In this document: positions 36,314-47,608 of the stretch, in pieces
Position numbering within the stretch: position 1 is the stretch's first letter
Layout: the number at the start of each line of letters is the position of its first letter
Source of the DNA: Priapulus caudatus
Taxonomy: Eukaryota > Priapulida > Priapulimorpha > Priapulimorphida > Priapulidae
Length of the DNA stretch: 49,085 nt
Reading direction: 5' to 3'
Assembly (NCBI RefSeq): GCF_000485595.1
Contig: NW_014577094.1
Location: 333,209 to 382,293 of the forward strand
Program-made: the position numbers and the translations under genes
Notes under the pieces: generated by a model
What the model was told of the DNA's origin: nothing
The model's input: only the letters and a program-made list of their open reading frames with translations
The model's database searches: none

Positions 36314-37768
36314 TGGTGTCGGCCCAGTAGTCATACTGTATACAGGATTGCTTCAACCATGACGGCTTGCGTCCTCCGTGCAAGTTTCTCTGAAGTTTAC
36401 GGGCTGTTGTAACAACTGTGATCTGCCTGCCGCATGGGATTTCGATGAGTCTTTTTCACCATCACCGTATTTATAGAGACACAGCAGGCTTGACACCGTT
36501 GTAGCGAGAGATAAGTATTTCAGCCCTAATTAAATTTCACGACGGGTGCCCCAATTAGGAAATGGTATAAAGTTGAAACCTTTTTATAACTGCATGCTTT
36601 CATATGTTTTACGGTGCATCGTACATTTTTTAGTTTTCCATGTTAACCTTGCCAGGCAAGGTATATATCTGTTCATAGTAAGGTACAATCTGAATATTTA
36701 AGATTTTATTTTTTGTGGGTCTTTTACAGATGCAAACTTTGTAAATATGAGCATTGGTAACCCAATTTCTTTAAAAAAAAATCGAGAGCTCTCTTCCAAT
36801 GTGACAAGCATATAAATAAGTCCTGAAGTGTTTTTGAAGATGAGTGTATTAAAATTATTCGACTTATGAAAGTTTGATATTTAAACAGAAGTCTCATTAA
36901 TGTCGTGGCTCGTGTACTTTTGGGATAGTTGTAAATTTGTGAGAGATTGCTTATATTCAGGAATCCCAATTTGAGACCTTTGAAACGTGTGGTATACAGC
37001 AACGAATCACTTTCTGATAAGAGATAGTGCATAATTTTTGGGACATTTTAAAGATGATTAAGATTTGCTGATTGTAGTGATTACATTCAGAAAAGGCTCT
37101 ATTTATTGAACACGTTAAATTGTGAAATGTTTATAACAGAAAGCATGCTACTGGAATTGTTTTACAGACTTGCAGAAGCTGTACTGTTTTTCTCGTTTCT
37201 TCCACAAGCTTTACTCTCTTTGAGTCGATTGTGAAGTAATAATTTGATGTTGGAAGATGAGTGTATCATTTCAGAAGCTGCAAGAGGCTGACCAAGTCTG
37301 ACTATGTCTATACTCCAAACCAGATAGTATTGTAAGGATACGTGCGCACTGTTTTATATAAGGAGACTGACAGGCAACTCACGGATGTCCGTGTTGTCTG
37401 AGCTGTGTTGTTTTTGTCTATTAGTCTGTTCCCAGTGGCATCTTGTCAGAGTCTGTGTGATGATTTTTAACTTTCGTGAATGGCTAGACGGCCTCAATTT
37501 AATATCCTTCACCATTTATGCACATTTTCAGAAATTGCTGGAATGCTTGAGTTAAAAATGCCGTACATCTCTCCCGCGCAATATCTTATGGAAAGTGTTG
37601 CAGCTGTTGCAGCAGATGCTGAGACTTGTATCTTTAGTAGGCTAGATATCACCCACTGTTTGGATGGTAATGATCCCACCAATTGCTTAAATTTTAGTAG
37701 CAAGTGTGCTTCTCAGTGCTGTAAATCTGCATCCTGCGGTTATGTCCCAAGGGTACCACTTCAGCCTG

Positions 37769-37920
37769 TGCGTGCTTGCGTGCGTACGTGTGTGTGTGTG
37801 TATGGTGTATGTGTGTGCGCGTGTGCGTGCGTGCGTGCGTGCGTGCGTGCGTGTGTATGATGTGTGTATGTGTGCGTGCGTGCGTGTGTGTGTGTGCGCG
37901 CGTGTGTGTGTGCGTGGAAG
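37769..37920 (+). repeat. TG / GCGTG microsatellite
   Basis: Alternating TG with CGTG units over about 150 bp. Cysteine/valine/arginine-rich frames here are repeat artefacts. Confidence 0.9.
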
Positions 37921-38288
37921 TGATTCGGTATGTGTGAATGTCTGCGAATGTGTTAGCTAGTGCATACTATGTGTGTGCTTGCACGTGAATGGAAGCGTGT
38001 GACTGTGTTGGTGGATGCGATGTGTTCGTTGATATCGTAGCTTTTGATACCACTGATGGAATTGATATGCTGCTTGTTTTGTTACACGACTAGTTATAAG
38101 ACGAAGAAATAATTATCACAAAGTTCGAAGATTGCAGTCTTTTAATTTCTGACGATTAGAGGGCACAATTGACATTAGAAATTGTGTTGGCATACTGTGC
38201 AAGATTGTAAAAGTTGTACAAAGAATAGTCACTGTACAGCAAATGCTTAATATGATTAAAACCGATTTGTATGAAATGTTAGAAATCT

Positions 38289-38294
38289 AAATAA
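38289..38294 (+). terminator. Candidate poly(A) signal for PPP6R
   Basis: AATAAA in an AT-rich context about 2 kb past the PPP6R stop and 180 bp before the convergent Ly6 stop. Position and strand fit the PPP6R transcript end, but other sites are possible. Confidence 0.35.
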
Positions 38295-38473
38295 AATGTC
38301 ATAGTATTACATTTCAGAAAGACATTCGTATGAGCTTTCTATTGAACGAAGCAGCTACGACATGCGCATGGGAATTACTAATTACATGAAAGCTATCTAC
38401 TGTGCAGTTAATGTACATTTAAGCTCGAAACTGCGTTCCCTGACTACGTTTTGAGTTAACCCGTCCAAAATAT

Positions 38474-40417
38474 TTAGAGATATGATCGTACAAATCGGAA
38501 CAACCATGGAACCATAAGTGACACAGTGGCGACTAGCAGTTTTTTAGGGTGCATAGAGAACGCGCTGTTACATAGATCTGAGTGGCACCAGCATTTTACG
38601 GTCCCAGACTCTCGTGGGTCCAGTTCCGTCTCACATTGGTCATAGCCTATGCCGTGTATATAATCGAGGCACATGCGTTTGTACGTCTGTACTACACCTG
38701 AAACAATTCCAATACACTGTTTGCGAACTGGAGGGCGATTAACAAAACTCGTATAAATATTTTACAGCCGGGGTGGCATCGGTTGGCCTGCTTCGATGGT
38801 ACTCGTTGTACACTGTAAATACTGAACGTTTTCAAATTAATGGAAGCGTGGCCTAATTATGCGTCATTTTATTAGAAAAATCTGTAATATGAACGTTGGT
38901 GGGTAGCTTTTTGTTATATTATCCAGAATATACCTTCAATGTAGAAAGCTTGCTTCAGACACGAGAGACACTTTGTCTTTATTGCGTCTTCGTCTTCTAC
39001 TGGGTCAAGAGTAAACGGTTTGCCGCATCCCTCCCTCTCTCCTAAATCCTCTTTATACATGCAGTCGTAACATCGAAAGTGTTGACTCCAAACGCCCTCT
39101 AGAAGAAACTTCTGTGTTGTTATTTATTACTCACCGTTAACTTACTGTTGCATACTCTGGAGTAAATCCCAAGCCACTATGGGCTATTTGGTTAGTACAT
39201 AGAAGCTATAATATAGGTAAGTTATTTTCTCCTGGTAGAGTAAAAGAGAACGGACACATTTCGGTTATATCCGCAGTGTTTTCTCATTATAACTATAAGC
39301 ATTTATCATTGATACAGTCTATTAGCTATTTTGAAAAAGAGGTGGGAACGGGTATTTTCGGGACGCGGGATTGGCCATTTTAATTACCTGGGAACTGGGA
39401 AATGTCAGATAAATTTTCCGTGATTCGGGAACAGAAGTCCATCGGGACGTGGGAAAGACCCTCTAAAATTGTCTGGGATCTGGGAAAATTGTGTCAATTC
39501 GTCGGGATTTCAATTTCTGCGCTAATATTTTTAATCTTTTTTTTAAATTAATTTATTTTTAGCCAGAAGATTTATGTAGACCCCAGATAAATAATAGTAT
39601 GTAAATATTAGTATTTATGTAGTGTTTGAAAACCTAAACTACTGAATTTCCTGAAACATGTCTACATAATTTCCTGGGAACTGGGATATGGGGTGTTTTT
39701 TTGCTGGGAAAGTGGGAATGTACCCCCCCCCCCGTTCCCCCCTCTGAAAAGGATTGCCTTCTGCGTATTTTGATTCGTTCGTTCACGCCATTGATATATA
39801 TAAACACGATGATCAATATGATCAATACATCACACATATGATCACTACATCACACATATATTACACATATGATCAATATGATCACACATATGATCAATAT
39901 ATATAATATATATGATATATATATATATGTGTATTGATATGATTTCTATGGTTCACGCCACGGCAGCCATGTTATTTCGCGATCAAAATTTATAATTTAA
40001 CTGTTCGTTTAATTCCCTCTTTCGATAATTCCATCAATCGTCTCTATTTGTTGAACACATGTTACCACGGATGTGTGATGAATTACATGTGATTAATAAA
40101 TTATATAATATTTTTAATTGCGAGATATGAGGGTCTGAAAAGACACGAAATGTCAAAAAAATGACTCCGCTTTAACGTGTGAACGTGAAGTGGTTCTGGC
40201 GGAATATCAGGGAGGTATATAACTCAGAAATTTGTGAATATAATTTCAGAAACATGTAAAGACCTTTGATTTAATTGTCCATTTTACCGGGTATAATCTT
40301 AAAATTCGTCGCGTAAACGGTTCTTTCTAGTGTAATGTCGTAATGTGCAGACTCACCTATAAGCAGCCCAGTCAGCAACCAATATATCGCGAATGTTGAA
40401 TAAACTTTGCCGTTCAT
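38474..40417 (-). CDS. Ly6/uPAR three-finger GPI-anchored surface protein, complete
   Basis: The exons in reading order are 40357-40417, 38934-39098 and 38474-38697. Phases join to 450 nt, 149 aa. Residues 1-20 form a signal peptide (MNGKVYSTFAIYWLLTGLLI). The mature part opens FRCYDC and then shows GCGKPF, TKCLSCLKQAF, RMCLDY, YDQCE and the closing CWCHSDLCN. That is ten cysteines in the spacing of one Ly6/uPAR (three-finger) domain, including the invariant C-N end. A hydrophobic tail (LLVATVSLMVPWLF) after a short linker fits a GPI-attachment signal. The one-domain, three-exon layout with a separate signal-peptide exon is usual for the family. Ligand and precise orthologue cannot be told from sequence. 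None of the three exons was visible as a whole gene from single open frames. Confidence 0.88.
39337..39746. mobile_element. Probable MITE in Ly6 intron 1 (GAGGTGGGAACGGG ends)
   Basis: The left end AAGAGGTGGGAACGGGTA is mirrored at the right by CCCGTTCCCCCCTCTG. GGGA-rich words (CGGGAC, CTGGGAACTGGGA) recur inside. It resembles hAT-type ends (CAGAGG), but the flanking duplication is not clean (TGAAAA on both sides). Confidence 0.45.
39800..39942. repeat. AT-rich satellite of ATATGATCA words
   Basis: Repeated ATATGATCA and CATCACACATATG units pass into a TA run. Simple repeat inside Ly6 intron 1. Confidence 0.75.
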
Positions 40418-40551
40418 ATCCACGCCTATTGCTATAGTAAATCTTTCATGAAATATATAGAAATGACGGTTTCTTAAGTTGCTGCACCAAACGCTGCAAA
40501 GGTCCAATGATATGCGTAGTATATTATTCTGTTCTTGTTATTGCGTCCACG

Positions 40552-40575
40552 CGATTGGCTGTGTACGTGACGTAG
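40552..40575 (-). promoter_or_regulatory. Candidate Ly6-gene promoter elements (CCAAT box and CRE-like site)
   Basis: About 140 bp upstream of the ATG at 40417, the - strand reads TACGTCAC (CRE-like, complement at about 40564-40573) and then AGCCAATCG (CCAAT box, complement at 40552-40560). Spacing and strand fit a proximal promoter. Inferred from motifs only. Confidence 0.4.
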
Positions 40576-40797
40576 GGTTGTATTTCAACCGGCTGCTGTC
40601 AGGTACTATATAACCTTTGTACTGGTAAATAATATGTTACATGTTAAACGCATGAGCTGGTGTAAACATGAGAGGGTGAGGTGAGGGTTGTGGATATAAG
40701 GTAGAACTATCGTCAGGTGAAGGCAAGAAGCGGTAGTCTGGGACATGCGTGGGCGCCATGAGGAATTAATGTAAAATCCAAATAGATCCCCCTGTCT

Positions 40798-40810
40798 CGC
40801 TCTTCTCTTT

Positions 40811-40858
<48 letters not shown>

Positions 40859-40886
40859 CTCTCTCTCTCTATCTCTCGCTCTCCAT
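40798..40886. repeat. CT microsatellite
   Basis: A near-uninterrupted run of CT with occasional TCG or ATC. A TA run follows. Confidence 0.9.
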
Positions 40887-41007
40887 ATATATATAATATG
40901 AAAGAAATGAATATAAAAATAGAATGAGGTGTCAAATCATTTTCTATATATATTTATGTGTGTATGTGTGCGTGCGTACGTACGTGTGTGTTTGTGCGCG
41001 CGTGTGT

Positions 41008-41935
41008 CTTATTCTTTCTACCCCTTCTCTTCTCTCCCCTCTTTCTCGTATATCTCATTCCCCTCTTTCCCGCTCTCCCTCTTAATTTATTTATCATTAT
41101 GTCCTCTCTGTCACCTTCCCCACCGTTCTCCCTCTCTATACCTCCTCTGCCTCGTCCACTTTCTCCCCATCACCTACCTCCTCGACCACCGCCCCTTCCA
41201 TATATACTCAACTTCCCATCTATCCTCTTTATTTCTTCTACCGTCCCAGATAAACCCACCCCATTTTCCCTCTACCTCATTCAGGTCATTCACCACCAAT
41301 TCTACCAAATACACCATTTTGCTTCCTGTATCGCCTCCATCCTCTCTGCTTCTTTTACATTCTCCCCTATGCTTTCTTCTCTGTCTCCGCCTGCCCTCAT
41401 CTACGTTCTCCCCTCCTCTATGTCTTATTATTTTCCCAATGAGTTTATTTCATCTGCATCCTCCCTTCATTCTCCGTCCCTCTTTTACGACTTCTAAATT
41501 ATCTCCTTGTTCGACATTTTAACTTCCATATGCATGCGTTTGCCTATCCCTCTGCTTTTTCGGCCCCTCTTCGCTACCTTCTCCCCATATACCTCATATC
41601 ATTGCTCCAACTCTCTAATTTATACCTTATCAGAGCTATCCTCTTTACGTCATTTATTCATCAACATTCTCCCACCATCTACCTCTTCTACCCTGTCTCA
41701 CATGTCTACACTTCTTTCTGAGTTCATCTCTACTCCCCCCTATCTACTGCATCCACCCCATAGCTTCTCACACAGCTGTATTTTCTCTTACTCATAATGT
41801 ACTTTTACCCCTTCCCTACTTTCTCTCCGATTTACCTCATCTACGTCCTTCACTACCACTCTCTTCTATCTTCTCTAACCCTCTTTATTTGCTCTTCGTC
41901 TATTCTATATCTAGATCCTGTCTATAGTGTCCGTT
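41008..41935 (+). repeat. ~900-bp pyrimidine-rich tract
   Basis: The + strand is strongly biased to C and T for over 900 bp. Imperfect words such as CTCTTTCTC, CTACCTC, CCTCTTCTA and TTCTCCC recur, suggesting an old degenerate CT-based minisatellite. It holds open + strand frames of 96-197 codons rich in serine, leucine and proline. These reflect lack of purine-rich stop codons, not coding. Confidence 0.75.
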
Positions 41936-42197
41936 TGTAACGGTTTGTGGGTGCATTTCGGATTTTGGCAATTACTAGAATCAGACCGATCTGAGAGTAA
42001 ACGCGTGAATGATTATTTTGTATTGAATTTGCCGTGTTGGTCCGTTTTATGTGCAATTTTTGATACACTGTGGTGATTTTTTTAAATCCGTGGTCCACCT
42101 TAGCACATTTGAGTGTCTCAACTCGAGGAAAATATTCGGCGCCTTTCGGTCTTTCGCTGAATCTGGCGTAGACGGATATGAGACGAATGCGAGGCTA

Positions 42198-42238
42198 ATG
42201 TCAAAGGTCACGGATCTGCTGGGAAGCTGCGGACCCAC
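42198..42238 (+). CDS. Doubtful first coding exon of a gene running past the window
   Basis: ATG at 42198 opens MSKVTDLLGSCGP and meets a good donor, CCCAC|GTAAGA, at 42239. The sequence just upstream (about 42040-42197) is unusually CpG-containing for this area, as a 5' UTR might be. I found no second exon in the remaining 6.8 kb and recognise no family, so this may be chance. Confidence 0.2.
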
Positions 42239-42426
42239 GTAAGAAACATCTTCATCTTCTCAGTTCCTTGGCTTGGTTATCCTAGGAAAGGAAAAATACC
42301 AAGCAATACTGTGAGTTTTAGGAGGCATTATGTATGAATTAACTTCATATTCTAATCTGTAGTACGTGTAACGTGAATAACATGGCCTGATACCGTAAAC
42401 GTAACTATAGTTTACCGTGTAGGATT

Positions 42427-42472
42427 GAAACAGAGAGAGAGACAGACAGAGAGAGAGAGAGAGAGAGAGAGA
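42427..42472. repeat. GA microsatellite
   Basis: GAGAGACAGACAGA then a (GA)n run. A short ACT/CTA trinucleotide patch follows at about 42530-42562. Confidence 0.85.
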
Positions 42473-43081
42473 GCATCACCCATCACAGAACTGATGTGAT
42501 GATTGGTTGTATAGACGTATAGTTTGTACTAGTACCACTACTACTACTAGTACTACTAGTAATAAATTACGTACGTACATGCATTATACTAGTTTAAACA
42601 TTAGATGTATCTTTTGTTTATAATAATATAATTAAGTTTGCTAACGTATTCGTTTCCCGCGTTGAATTGGTTTTACTAAGTTTACACTAACCAGCAATCC
42701 TAACCATATAGCGACTAACCCTAGCCTATTTCTTAGTATAATCTACCAGTACCACTAACCACTATATATTATGGGTTGTTAGCAACGAACGTGGGAAGCT
42801 GTAGGAATACCATATAACCATCTTGATATAACTGTAATAGATGAAAAAACTATAACAATTTTACATTTAAATTTGTTTTGAAAAAATACCTATACCTAAG
42901 ATTGTTTCTATGTGTGACACTAGCAGTGTGCTGTAGTTCGTACGTGTAAAGTTCTATCACTGTTTCTCATAAACCCACATTACCTCACATGGTTGAAAGA
43001 AATATCGTCCGTGAATGGAACAACTGTGAGATGTAATTTCTATCGCAGGCATAAGATGCACACTTCTTATAAACACAAACT

Positions 43082-43378
43082 GTGATGCAGGGTGCGAAAT
43101 TAACGCGAGTCCGGAGTCAAATACTCCCTAATTTACTGTCGGACTCCCTGATTTGACATATATGCAGTATAGCCCACCTGCATGACTCCCTGAAAATTCT
43201 GCTATACTAACTAGTTCGTTCCAGAGCATGGCCTCGCGAAATTACCATATTTTTCAGCAAATTTTTAATTTTGAACTTTAGACTACGGACTCCCTCATTT
43301 TGCTGCGGACTTCTTTTTTTTTGAGGGCAGGGATTCATTCCTCCCTTGTTCAAAAGTTAATTTCTACCCCTGGTGATG
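43082..43378. mobile_element. 285-bp MITE with CAGGG ends and 6-bp duplication
   Basis: The element is 43088-43372, starting CAGGGTGCGAAATTAAC. The complement of the right end is CAGGGGTAGAAATTAAC. GTGATG flanks it exactly at 43082-43087 and 43373-43378. GGACTCCCT words repeat inside. CAGGG ends fit hAT, though 6 bp is shorter than the usual 8. Confidence 0.7.
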
Positions 43379-43589
43379 GATTTCAATCTCGACGTATATT
43401 TATCAAATTAATTTGCCTACTAACGCTGATAGGGTCTATATCTCCCCCAGGGTACTGCCTGAACGTACCCTGGTACCAGAGCATATAAATCAACGTGATT
43501 TATATGCTCTGCTGGTACTATCTAATATGCCGGACCGTACCTCGCAGGCCTACTCCACTAACGAGTCTAGGGAGTCGCCTACGCCTACT

Positions 43590-43618
43590 CCCTAACCCTA
43601 ACCCTAACCCTAACCCTA
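43590..43618 (+). repeat. Interstitial telomere-like repeat (CCCTAA)n
   Basis: Nearly five units of CCCTAA inside the outer TIR element. Related words (AACCCTAACCTTAACC) continue beyond the nested insertion at 44837-44852, so the run was interrupted by that insertion. Confidence 0.8.
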
Positions 43619-43626
43619 AGTAACCC

Positions 43627-44839
43627 CTAGTAACAAGGGCGCAACCACGTGTTGAAAGTTGGGTGGGTCACAAGCAGCCAATAGCAACGTGATCTGCGGG
43701 CGAGCGAATATCACGTATCACGGTTATTAGTCCGAGATTCCTCTGACCAATGCCCACACCGACGATTTTGGTGGTTTTGGTGTGGGTTAGAGATCATAGA
43801 TAACGAGATATAGAGAGGGTAGATAACCCTAACCCACACCAAAACCACCAAAATCGTCGGTGTGGGCATTGGTCAGAGGAATCTCGAACTACACGGTTAT
43901 GTACACGTATCACGGTTATATCACGCGTATACACGGTTCAATATCACGTATTTCAGCGTGTTGAGGGAAGTGTTGCATAATTGTGATGTCATGAATGACA
44001 TTACTAGGATCATGTATACATAAAATACCAAAATGTTTTATTAATTAGATTAAGCTAGTAGTAAAGCTACACACAGACTGTGCTAACTGTGTGACACAGT
44101 TAGCATGATTAAGATGAAGAGAAAAATAATAATGATGAAAATAATAATGCAAAAAATGTCTGACACGTGAAAACAGAGAACAGTGTTAGAAACCAAATGT
44201 GACCTTCCTTGAGTCACACTTTGCAACAAAATCCTTTGCAATTGCTTCAATATCGATTCCAGAACACGTGACAAAAAACAATCGCGTTGATTGGTTCAAT
44301 TGTCTTTTCGCCGTCACGTCAGCCGGCAAAAGTCAAACTCATTTGACTTTCGCCGTCGCCGTGAAACCAGGCCTGCGCCGTGCAGTGTCAGTGGAGACTG
44401 CGCCAGAAGATATCATAGATTAGAAGGTAATTAACGGTGCCGCGCCGCGACGCGCCGCTTGTGTGAAGATGGGCCTATATTTTGTGTGTGTGTCTATAAC
44501 ACAGTTGGCTTGCGAACGCGTGGTGAATATCGTGCTCGTTCCATGCACGTGAGATTGAATGTACTATGTAGGTCGAATCTAAATGGTATTAACAAGGGTT
44601 CTATTTAGATATCTGAATCTGAATCACAGTTATCACACTGCACTTGACCACCTGGGGTTTTATTTATTTTAACTTTCACCTGTGAAATATGGATGTTTCA
44701 CGATAATAAACGCTTATCGGACTATTTTGGACCTCCCAGAAAATAAGGTCTTCCAGAAGTTGGGGAGGTCCACATAAAAGTCGGGGGGGTCGTGGTGACC
44801 CCCCCGACCCCCCCAGTGGTTGCGCCCATGTCTAGTAAC
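43627..44839. mobile_element. Nested 1.2-kb hAT-type element with 8-bp target duplication
   Basis: The element is 43635-44831 (1197 bp). The left end contains GGGCGCAACCAC and the right end its complement GTGGTTGCGCCC. CTAGTAAC flanks it exactly at 43627-43634 and 44832-44839, the 8-bp duplication expected of hAT. Removing it rejoins a CCCTAA-type run in the outer element. It contains a 58-bp perfect inverted repeat and a G/C hairpin near 44783-44816 (GTCGGGGGGGTC pairing with GACCCCCCCGAC). No transposase is recognised. Confidence 0.75.
43733..43886. repeat. Perfect 58-bp inverted repeat
   Basis: The arms 43733-43790 and 43829-43886 are complementary at every position, with a 38-bp spacer. 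The outer ends read CGAGATTCCTCTGACC and the inner ends GGTGTGGGTTAG. Perfect identity implies recent formation or active correction. Confidence 0.9.
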
Positions 44840-44968
44840 CCTAACCTTAACCATATCAGATAGTTACCAGGGTACGTTCCGGTATACCGGACCGTAAGGG
44901 TACGTTCCGGTATACCGGACCGTAGCCAGGGTATGTTCCGGCAGTACCCTGGGGGACATAGACCCTAT

Positions 44969-46089
44969 GAGACTATGAGCCCTACTAACATTACATGTTC
45001 TGGCATCACAACATAGGCTCATTGGACATGGGCTGTCAGTAAGGTATTCGACTAGTTGATTTATTTATGTTGACAAGTCCGTCTCAGGATAACACTTTTA
45101 TTGCTTGGGTCAGATTCAGGTGTACGGTCAGACCTTCCTGTCAATTTGTGATTCCTGTTTAACACACTTAATTGTCAGACACTGGGTTTGATCGTATACT
45201 GTATACACCCTAACGTCAGCCATGAGAGACCTGTCCAGGACATCTTGGAATATTTCTTGAGTATGTAAGGGGATTGTGCACTACAGATTATTATTAAACA
45301 TTGGCCATGCATTCAATGGCATTTTAATTAAAACTAACACCAGGCAATAGGATTTTTTTAATCTGTTAGCATCATTAACAAGTGACATGAGGGTATTGAT
45401 ATGATCATCACTATTATATTTGTTAGGTCTCTTGCATGCTAAAATTAAGATTTATATTAGCAGTGTAGTCAATTATTATACTTGATACATATCTGATAAT
45501 ACTGTTCATGCACTCGAGTGTGTTAAATTCATAACTAGGCGTATAATAAAAATTTAATCTTACAGGTAATATCAGGACTGTATAATTAAAGTTAGAGTTG
45601 TCTGTAACATTTTTAAAAGCGGGCATTAAAATATTGTGTGTCTAATGTGACAATAAATACGTATGGATTTTGTCAAACTGACACATTGTCATTGTCTGTT
45701 TCTAGTCAGGCAGTGTTGAGCAAGTGATGTTTTTTCAGCAGTCCCTAAATATAATGATAGAATTTACCATTTCCCTGGTGGAATTGAGAAAATTTCACAT
45801 CCAGTTTAACCACCCCCTCCATGTTCAAATAAATTTACAGGAAGTGTTTATGTAATTGGTTTTAGTTAAGCTGGTTATGTAATAGAACTTTAATCACAGA
45901 CCTGAACCCAGTTTTCTTTTATGAATCGCTCGTCTCTCTTAAAAACCTTCACCTTCAAAAAGTTTCCTTTTTTTCTAAGGCAATAAGAGCATAGGCAGAG
46001 TTTCCATTGATTAATATATTAGCCTATAAGCACTAAAAACGTTGAATGTATTAAAGGTTTGTGGTTACATCATACATGCAGTGGTTACA
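44969..46089. other. AT-rich intergenic DNA
   Basis: No gene, RNA or element with clear ends is recognised in this stretch. Confidence 0.35.
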
Positions 46090-46163
46090 TGTTATCAGGA
46101 GTGAATAAAAACAAAATGTGAATAGAATCGTTTATTTGTATTCACTCCTCAGTCCTGTTGTTA
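46090..46163. mobile_element. Decayed TCAGGAG foldback
   Basis: TCAGGAGTGAATAAAAACAA at 46095 is mirrored by TTTATTTGTATTCACTCCT, after which the right end is disturbed (CAGTCCTGT). TGTTA occurs at 46090-46094 and 46159-46163, which may be its 5-bp duplication. Confidence 0.5.
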
Positions 46164-46238
46164 TGTTGGAGGTGACCCATTGAAAACCATCATGCTCATT
46201 ACTCTTCCAAAGAATAAGGTCTGAAAAACCAATGAGGA

Positions 46239-46450
46239 AGAGCTCGTTGTCAGAAACAAAATTAGTCTTAACATTAACTTTTTCTCTTAGACCGTTGACA
46301 GAAGTTAAGTTATCGATGATTGAAATTGTAGCAGGATTTTCCTCATAACAACTTACGTAAACAAAGTGATCGTCGGACGGTCTAGGAGAAATTGTTAATG
46401 TTAAGACTATATGTATTAGAACTAATTTTGTTTCTGACAACGGGCCCCTG
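46239..46450. mobile_element. CCCGTTGTCAGAAAC MITE, copy B
   Basis: Second member of the family at 34784-35001, in the same orientation. The left end is eroded (CTCGTTGTCAGAAAC) and the right end is intact (GACAACGGGCCCCTG). The interior shares CTTAGACCGTTGACAGAA and ACGGTCTAGGAGAAA. Confidence 0.65.
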
Positions 46451-46716
46451 GTCCATAAATCTTACTAATTATTTTGACTCATCATGACTTATCATGACTC
46501 TTTGCTTTTTACTCTGTAAACTACTGTTTTGCTAGGAAAACACTGTTCTAATTCTATGTGGCAAATAAGAACAAAACCCCAGTCACCACTTTTTACAAAT
46601 ATGTAGCCCCCAATTATTTTAGTCATAGCTGTAACATGTATTATATTGGTTTATGGGGTATTAGAGTTTCATACTAATTCCCAGTAAGTATTGTTTCTCT
46701 AACCAAGTATTTTACA

Positions 46717-46843
<127 letters not shown>

Positions 46844-47299
46844 CATAGTGGGCTTATTGATCATCACGCGTGCAAGCGGTTACCTACTGTGGATTGTTAT
46901 TGAAATATTTCTGTGCCGAGCTGCTGTTGCCAGTCGTGCGTTCATGATCATTACCTCAAAAATAGCTAAAATGCCGCTAGAGAGGCGGTTTCGAAGCTTA
47001 AACACCATGCTCGCATGTCATGCCAGGCATTTGTGGCATTGAAACATATAACAAAGACAGACCGACTTAGAAAGAATGACCCACTCGTGTCTATGTGGCC
47101 CATATTCTACTTTCACTGGTGTCCACATTTGTGAGAGTCGCGGATAACAAACCGCTTGCCTTTTCAGGGTTTTCCTCTTCACGGTTGCGCTTATTGGAAC
47201 ATATACTGTCAGTGGCATTGAGAGCTACGTGTATCGACGTGCGAATTAGCAGTAGTGTACTATTAGACATCTACCGTGGAGCACCAATGCAATAAATAG

Positions 47300-47420
47300 A
47301 TGAGAAATCTTGCGTAATGATGACGTAGGGCGTCGTGACGTACGTATATGCGCGTGCGTTTGTGAGTTATTCCGAAGCAATGAAACGACCAGCGTGAGTC
47401 ACTGGATGAGCTGTGCAACG
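47300..47420 (+). promoter_or_regulatory. CRE-like pair with a possible short first exon
   Basis: TGACGTAGGG and TGACGTACGT occur 15 bp apart at about 47320-47345. An ATG at about 47380 (MKRPA) then meets a GTGAGT donor. No downstream exon is seen. Weak evidence. Confidence 0.2.
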
Positions 47421-47608
47421 CAAATCTGTGTCTGAGTTTATAGGAGATGTGAAAGTTGAGCGATGGTTTGTGGTTTTATTCTATTGCTGACTTAACTTGA
47501 AGCTTTCTCCAAGGTTCTGAAATGAACGTAAATAGGTATGTCATTATGAAATAATTTTTAATATAGTATAATCAGGAGGTATAATGTATAGTGCTATAAA
47601 CCTATATA

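Larger units (their letters stand above)
36314..38473. other. PPP6R 3' UTR and convergent intergenic region
   Basis: This lies between the PPP6R stop and the Ly6 gene stop, which point at each other. It contains a TG/CGTG microsatellite (37769-37920) and a plausible + strand poly(A) signal at 38289. The open frame at 37480-37860 runs into the microsatellite and has no domain, so I do not call it a gene. Confidence 0.5.
43429..44968. mobile_element. Outer TIR element containing a nested hAT-type insertion and telomere-like repeats
   Basis: The left end (43429 on) reads ATAGGGTCTATATCTCCCCC then AGGGTACTGCC. The complement of the right end (44968 back) reads ATAGGGTCTATGTCCCCC then AGGGTACTGCC. 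GTACGTTCCGGTATACCGG units on the right are tandemly doubled. Between the ends lie a (CCCTAA)n run and, inside that, the separate element 43635-44831. Without that insertion the outer element would be only about 335 bp. No flanking duplication was resolved. Confidence 0.65.

Noticed and set aside
37480-37960. 126-codon open frame past PPP6R with many cysteines
   Set aside because: Half of it is translated TG/CGTG microsatellite. The rest has no domain and lies in the likely PPP6R 3' UTR.
40929-41797. Long + strand open frames (up to 197 codons) rich in serine, leucine and proline
   Set aside because: They lie in a pyrimidine-rich tract where stop codons are rare. No domain, no splice sites, and several overlapping frames are equally open.
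47018-47295. Opposed 66-codon open frames near 47.1 kb
   Set aside because: No domain, no splice sites, no codon-bias signal that I can judge; mirror frames on both strands suggest chance.
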